Source: Streptomyces tanashiensis (GTDB lineage: Bacteria > Actinomycetota > Actinomycetes > Streptomycetales > Streptomycetaceae). From it: a stretch of DNA of 64,000 nucleotides. A program made the position numbers and the translations under genes. This document shows, one piece after another, positions 61,501 through 64,000 of this stretch. The notes below the pieces were generated by a model, which saw only the letters and a program-made list of their open reading frames with translations, was not told where the DNA came from and made no database searches. Within the stretch, counting starts at the first letter, position 1; every line of letters begins with the position of its first letter. Where the stretch lies: positions 291,675-355,674 of the forward strand of contig NZ_BMRZ01000007.1 in the NCBI RefSeq assembly GCF_014648895.1, written 5' to 3'.

Positions 61501-64000
61501 CGGCGGCCCGCATCGAGGCGCCGCGCGCCCGGTTCAGCTCCCGGAGCACCTGCACACCACTGACCTGGCTGTGCTCCATGTCGCTCCACAGCCGCGCCTG
61601 CACCTCGTTCGCGCGGGTGGCGAACGTGTCGTCGGCGGAGTCGCGGATCTCCAGCATCAGAGTGGTGGAGAAGTTGCCGATGACGTCGCCGACCTGCCGG
61701 TGCAGGGGCAGCCGGTTGAAGTACAGCAGGTTCAGCGAGAAGTCGGGCGTGGCGCTCCACTCCGCGATCACCTGCGAGTACGCGGTGCACAGCGCCGCGG
61801 ACGGGCTCACCCCGGCCGTCGCCGCGTGCTCCTTGAACCGGTCCCACTCCTCCTTCGGGAGCGTCGCCCCACGGTGGTTGAACACCGGCCGGTCGAGACT
61901 CGACGGGGCCACGGCCAGCGGCAGCTGGGGCGCGGGCGGAAGGGTGTCGAGCCGGTCACGCCAGTAGGCGAGCGCCCGGTCGTACTCGGGGCCGCACTCC
62001 AGCTCACGGGCCTGCCGGACGTAGTCCCGGTAGCGCAGCTCCAGCTCGGGCAGCTCCTCGCCGCGGTAGTGCGCGGCCCACTCCTTGAACAGGATCGACG
62101 TGCTGAAACCGTCGATGACCAGGGCGTCGAAGCCGGCGTGCAGCCGGATCACCCGGTCGTCGATCCGGGTCACCCGCACGTCGAACAGCGGCCAGCGGGC
62201 CGTGTCGAGGACCTGGTGCCGCATCTCCTCGTGGACGGCGACCAGCGCGGCCTCCCGCTCGGCCGCAGCCAGGCCGGAGACATCGGTCTCACGGATCACA
62301 TAGGCCGGGACCTCGCGCTGGACGCGCTGCTCGCCCTCGGCGGTGAAGACGGCCCGCAGCATGTCGTGGCGCTCGATCATCGCCCGGAAGGACGCGCCGA
62401 GCCGGTCCAGGTCCACCTGCTCCAGGTCGATCTCGATCTGGAAGTACGTGGAGGTGTTGCCGAGCTCGAAGGCGTCACCACGGCCGACGAGGTACGCCTG
62501 CTGGAGATCGGTCAGGGCGAACGGCTCGTAGCGCTCCGCGTCGTCGCCGCCGGGCACGGCGGCCTCCTCGTCCGTCCGCGGGGCCTCCGCCTCGGTTCCG
62601 GCGCCGAGGGCGTCGAGGACGTCCCCGGCGATGTCCTCGGTGCTGCGGCCGTTCAGGAAGGACGTCATGGGCAGCAGGACGTCGAACTCCCGGTTCAGCG
62701 CCGTCCGGATCTTCATCGCGATCAGCGAGTCCAGACCGAGCGCCTGCAGCGAGTGCCCGACGTCGAGCCGGGCCGCCACGGTGCCCAGCGCCTGGGCGAC
62801 GGTCCGCGTCACGAGGGCGCGCACCGCCTCGGGCGCCACGGCGGGCGAGACCTCCGGCGCTTCGGCCGGAGCGGGGGCCGGGGGCCGGGCCGCCGGAACG
62901 ACGGACCGCCGCTCCGGTTCCGACACGACCGGGGGTACGAGGCCGGCCTCGGGTGCACGGGTCGCGGCGAGCTCCGCCGCCGGCCGGTTCAGGGCCGGGA
63001 CGAAGCGCACGCCGTCGGCCTCGGCGACCAGCCGGCCCTGCGCGGTGAGGAGCCGGATACGCGCCCGGGTCCCGCCGTCGAACAGTTCGGCATGACATCG
63101 GAGCCCGTCCTGGGCCCCGCCGCGGTCGTAGTGGACGAAGCGGTCGAGACCGGCCGGCACGAGCGCCGGACCGTCCGTGGCGAAGCAGACGAGCGCCGTC
63201 TGGAACATCGCGTCCACGAGCCCGGGGTGGATCAGGTACCGATCCGCCTCGCCGGGCAGCGCGGACCGGATCTCGGCCGTGGCCTCGCCCCGGCCGAGCC
63301 TGATCCGCTCCACCCAGCGGGCGGCGGAGCCCAGATACAGGGCGCGCTGCCACAGCAGCCGGTACAGCTCGTCGCCGCTCAGCTCGCGGCCCGAACCCAC
63401 CGGCGCGAGCGTCACCGTGGGGGCGGCGGACGCACCCGCCCTGGCCCGGCCCTGTGCGTGCAGCTGCCAGCCGCCGGCCGCGTCCTGGGCGTAGTAGCGG
63501 AACAGGTCACCGTCCACGATGAGCTGGGCGGCGCGGTCGGCGTCGTCCGACGACCGGTCGATGCCGACCGGTTCGAGCACCAGGTCGACAGGGAGTTCCA
63601 GGTCCTCGACGGACACCGGCCCCGCCCCGGCGAGCTCGGTGACCGCCTCGATCAACGACTCCACGAGCACACCGGCGCTGACCACCGGACGTCCGCCGAC
63701 CACGAAGTCGCCCAGGCTGGGGTGCGCCACCGGGTCGAGCCGCGGGGCGAACTGCGCCTGTGCGAGCGGAGACGACGGCAGCCGCGCACCCAACAGGCGC
63801 ACCTGCTCCGCGGGTTCCGTCACCGGCCGCGACTCGCCGCGCGGAGCGGCGACGGGTGCGTTCAGGAGCCAGAAGTGCTGTCGCTGGAACGGGTAGGAGG
63901 GCAGCTCGACGGCACGGGCCTCGTACGGGGCGAGGAGCGCGGGCCAGTCGACGGTGACGCCGTGGGACCAGGCTTCGGCGGCGGAGGTGACGAAGCGGTC
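58580..64000 (-). CDS. Hybrid PKS-NRPS synthase, C-terminal part (AT tail - DH-like - ACP - Cy - A - PCP - TE)
   Basis: 1806 residues are visible and the frame is open to the right edge, so the start and the KS/AT core lie outside. Order (N to C): post-AT linker (LPSYPFQRQHFWLL, about 63840-63900); DH-like double hot-dog (about 63000-63790) with HPSLGDFVVGG in place of the usual DH active-site HxxxGxxxxP, so the His is lost while IHPGLVDAMFQTA keeps the Asp; ACP (LGLDSLIAMK, about 62630-62850); heterocyclization domain (FALTDLQQAYLVGR and DALVIDGFS, about 61200-62530); A domain (TSGSTGLPKGVM, HFDLSVYDVFG, GGATEASIWS, DNGKVNR); PCP (LGGDSLLAVRL, about 59385-59600); TE (GGWSMGGVIALEM). The A-domain pocket read by eye is DLYN-M-S-L-I-W-K, the cysteine type. 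Confidence 0.93.
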   Translation of the reverse strand, partial: DRFVTSAAEAWSHGVTVDWPALLAPYEARAVELPSYPFQRQHFWLLNAPVAAPRGESRPVTEPAEQVRLLGARLPSSPLAQAQFAPRLDPVAHPSLGDFVVGGRPVVSAGVLVESLIEAVTELAGAGPVSVEDLELPVDLVLEPVGIDRSSDDADRAAQLIVDGDLFRYYAQDAAGGWQLHAQGRARAGASAAPTVTLAPVGSGRELSGDELYRLLWQRALYLGSAARWVERIRLGRGEATAEIRSALPGEADRYLIHPGLVDAMFQTALVCFATDGPALVPAGLDRFVHYDRGGAQDGLRCHAELFDGGTRARIRLLTAQGRLVAEADGVRFVPALNRPAAELAATRAPEAGLVPPVVSEPERRSVVPAARPPAPAPAEAPEVSPAVAPEAVRALVTRTVAQALGTVAARLDVGHSLQALGLDSLIAMKIRTALNREFDVLLPMTSFLNGRSTEDIAGDVLDALGAGTEAEAPRTDEEAAVPGGDDAERYEPFALTDLQQAYLVGRGDAFELGNTSTYFQIEIDLEQVDLDRLGASFRAMIERHDMLRAVFTAEGEQRVQREVPAYVIRETDVSGLAAAEREAALVAVHEEMRHQVLDTARWPLFDVRVTRIDDRVIRLHAGFDALVIDGFSTSILFKEWAAHYRGEELPELELRYRDYVRQARELECGPEYDRALAYWRDRLDTLPPAPQLPLAVAPSSLDRPVFNHRGATLPKEEWDRFKEHAATAGVSPSAALCTAYSQVIAEWSATPDFSLNLLYFNRLPLHRQVGDVIGNFSTTLMLEIRDSADDTFATRANEVQARLWSDMEHSQVSGVQVLRELNRARGASMRAAAPVVFTSLVNFAGQQDSERRGVVQYLAGIGENGRQVSSSVRTPQVWLDHQAVEEAGELVLNWDVIEELFPAGCVDAMFAAYQRMLHELAADPAAWQRPRPALVPAADLDVRAEANDTDGPVPDGLLHDAVLAQAEATPDAPAVISQALTLTYGELDRRSNQVGHALRAQGAGPGDLVAIVMDKGWEQVVAALGILRAGAAYVPIDARVPVERLHVLLDSAGISQVVTQPWVEETADWPQGVTRTVVRADDAGEEAPLGESGAKPGDLAYVIFTSGSTGLPKGVMIEHGAALNTVVDVNERYGVTAADRALGLSAMHFDLSVYDVFGLLSVGGALVLPEPAAHREPARWAELVTEHKVTIWNSVPALMEMFTEHALSNGLTGLPVRLVMMSGDWIPVSLPGRIRLLLPDAEQWSLGGATEASIWSILHPIGDVADDCVSIPYGKAMRNQRFHVLDSAMRPCPVWVPGDLYIAGVGLARGYLNDEAKTNAAFLHHPVTGERLYRTGDMGRFLPDGTIEFLGRLDSQVKIQGYRIELGEVECALTQCEGVRSAAVVAAGEQHGPKRLIAYVVLDEGRDDTEQQITEALRALVPAHLVPQRVLVLDELPLSDNGKVNRAALPAADEVAAEGAGFVAPRDEVERGLAEIWAEFFGVGEIGVTASFFDLGGDSLLAVRLMARIARGLGRSLPLSTLFARPTIELLAQAVREAGSGEAGRKALVPVRTGGARTPLVFVHPVGGDVLCYAELAELLGEDQPFYALQLPDTELLSVEAMAGHYVAAVREALPDGPYRLGGWSMGGVIALEMAAQLTAAGAEVELLTVIDLMVEPGPAEGAPVSDETLLSWFARDLAGLAGVDWALAPEAFDGRPPVEVLHAEARAAGALSEDIDLDTLSGIVGRFRNNYRALLRHTPSAFAGRVVSLRAADGGATVETANRWMRYFPGDAALVDVPGDHYTVMRGERLRVLAGELRRALDAH

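Overview
The window is GC-rich actinobacterial chromosome, almost certainly from a Streptomyces. Codons are strongly G/C-biased at the third position, GTG starts are common, genes are packed on both strands, and the content is typical of that genus: ROK repressors, SHOCT and DUF1707 proteins, a DUF4865 gene, an apolipoprotein N-acyltransferase, a GAF/PucR regulator, many TetR factors, and the edge of an assembly-line biosynthetic cluster. No rRNA, tRNA, CRISPR array, transposase or phage gene was seen.

Layout. Bases 1-7030 hold the tail of a ROK protein, a 59-aa gene, a P-loop/Nudix fusion, a metallo-beta-lactamase-fold enzyme, an M20 dipeptidase divergent from a geranylgeranyl-reductase-family flavoenzyme, and a Ddn-type reductase divergent from a TetR regulator. 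Bases 7050-14490 hold a two-component system whose kinase/regulator junction is built from 15-bp repeats, a 14-TM exporter with a divergent MarR gene, a maleylpyruvate-isomerase-like protein, and an MFS permease divergent from a ROK repressor. Bases 14560-21120 hold a SRPBCC protein, a methyltransferase, a five-copy 28-bp tandem repeat, DUF4865 and TetR genes, and a translationally coupled SHOCT / ABC ATPase / FtsX-like permease operon.

Bases 21140-31450 hold an anti-sigma-like ATPase, a Cds1-like PLP enzyme, two SRPBCC genes separated by a tandem repeat and a palindromic REP/MITE-like element, a DeoR/GlpR regulator, a large membrane protein with a C-terminal GHSQG motif, and a convergent beta-helix/AAA+ protein. 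Bases 31500-45380 are mostly housekeeping and membrane genes: MOSC protein, proline-rich protein, HpnB-like glycosyltransferase, Asp/Glu racemase-family protein, Lnt, Nudix enzyme, 3-hydroxybutyrate-dehydrogenase-like SDR, GAF/PucR regulator, MHS transporter and an HEYGH peptidase. Many of these genes have a -10-like hexamer only 6-8 nt before the start codon, the pattern of leaderless transcripts. Bases 45640-49460 carry three consecutive alpha/beta-hydrolases.

Bases 49530-55190 hold membrane proteins, an apparently frameshifted gene, a GNAT enzyme, a DUF1707/TetR pair with a 47-bp inverted repeat, and two tandem paralogous secreted proteins that share about 98 bp of upstream sequence. From 56900 to the right edge, on the minus strand, lies the 3' end of a PKS-NRPS operon. 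The visible synthase order is AT tail, DH-like domain with a lost catalytic His, ACP, heterocyclization domain, cysteine-type A domain, PCP and thioesterase. It is followed by a flavin monooxygenase and a translationally coupled 142-aa unknown. The assembly line therefore probably adds a cysteine-derived thiazoline to a polyketide or aromatic chain and releases it. The start of the synthase and the rest of the cluster lie beyond base 64000.
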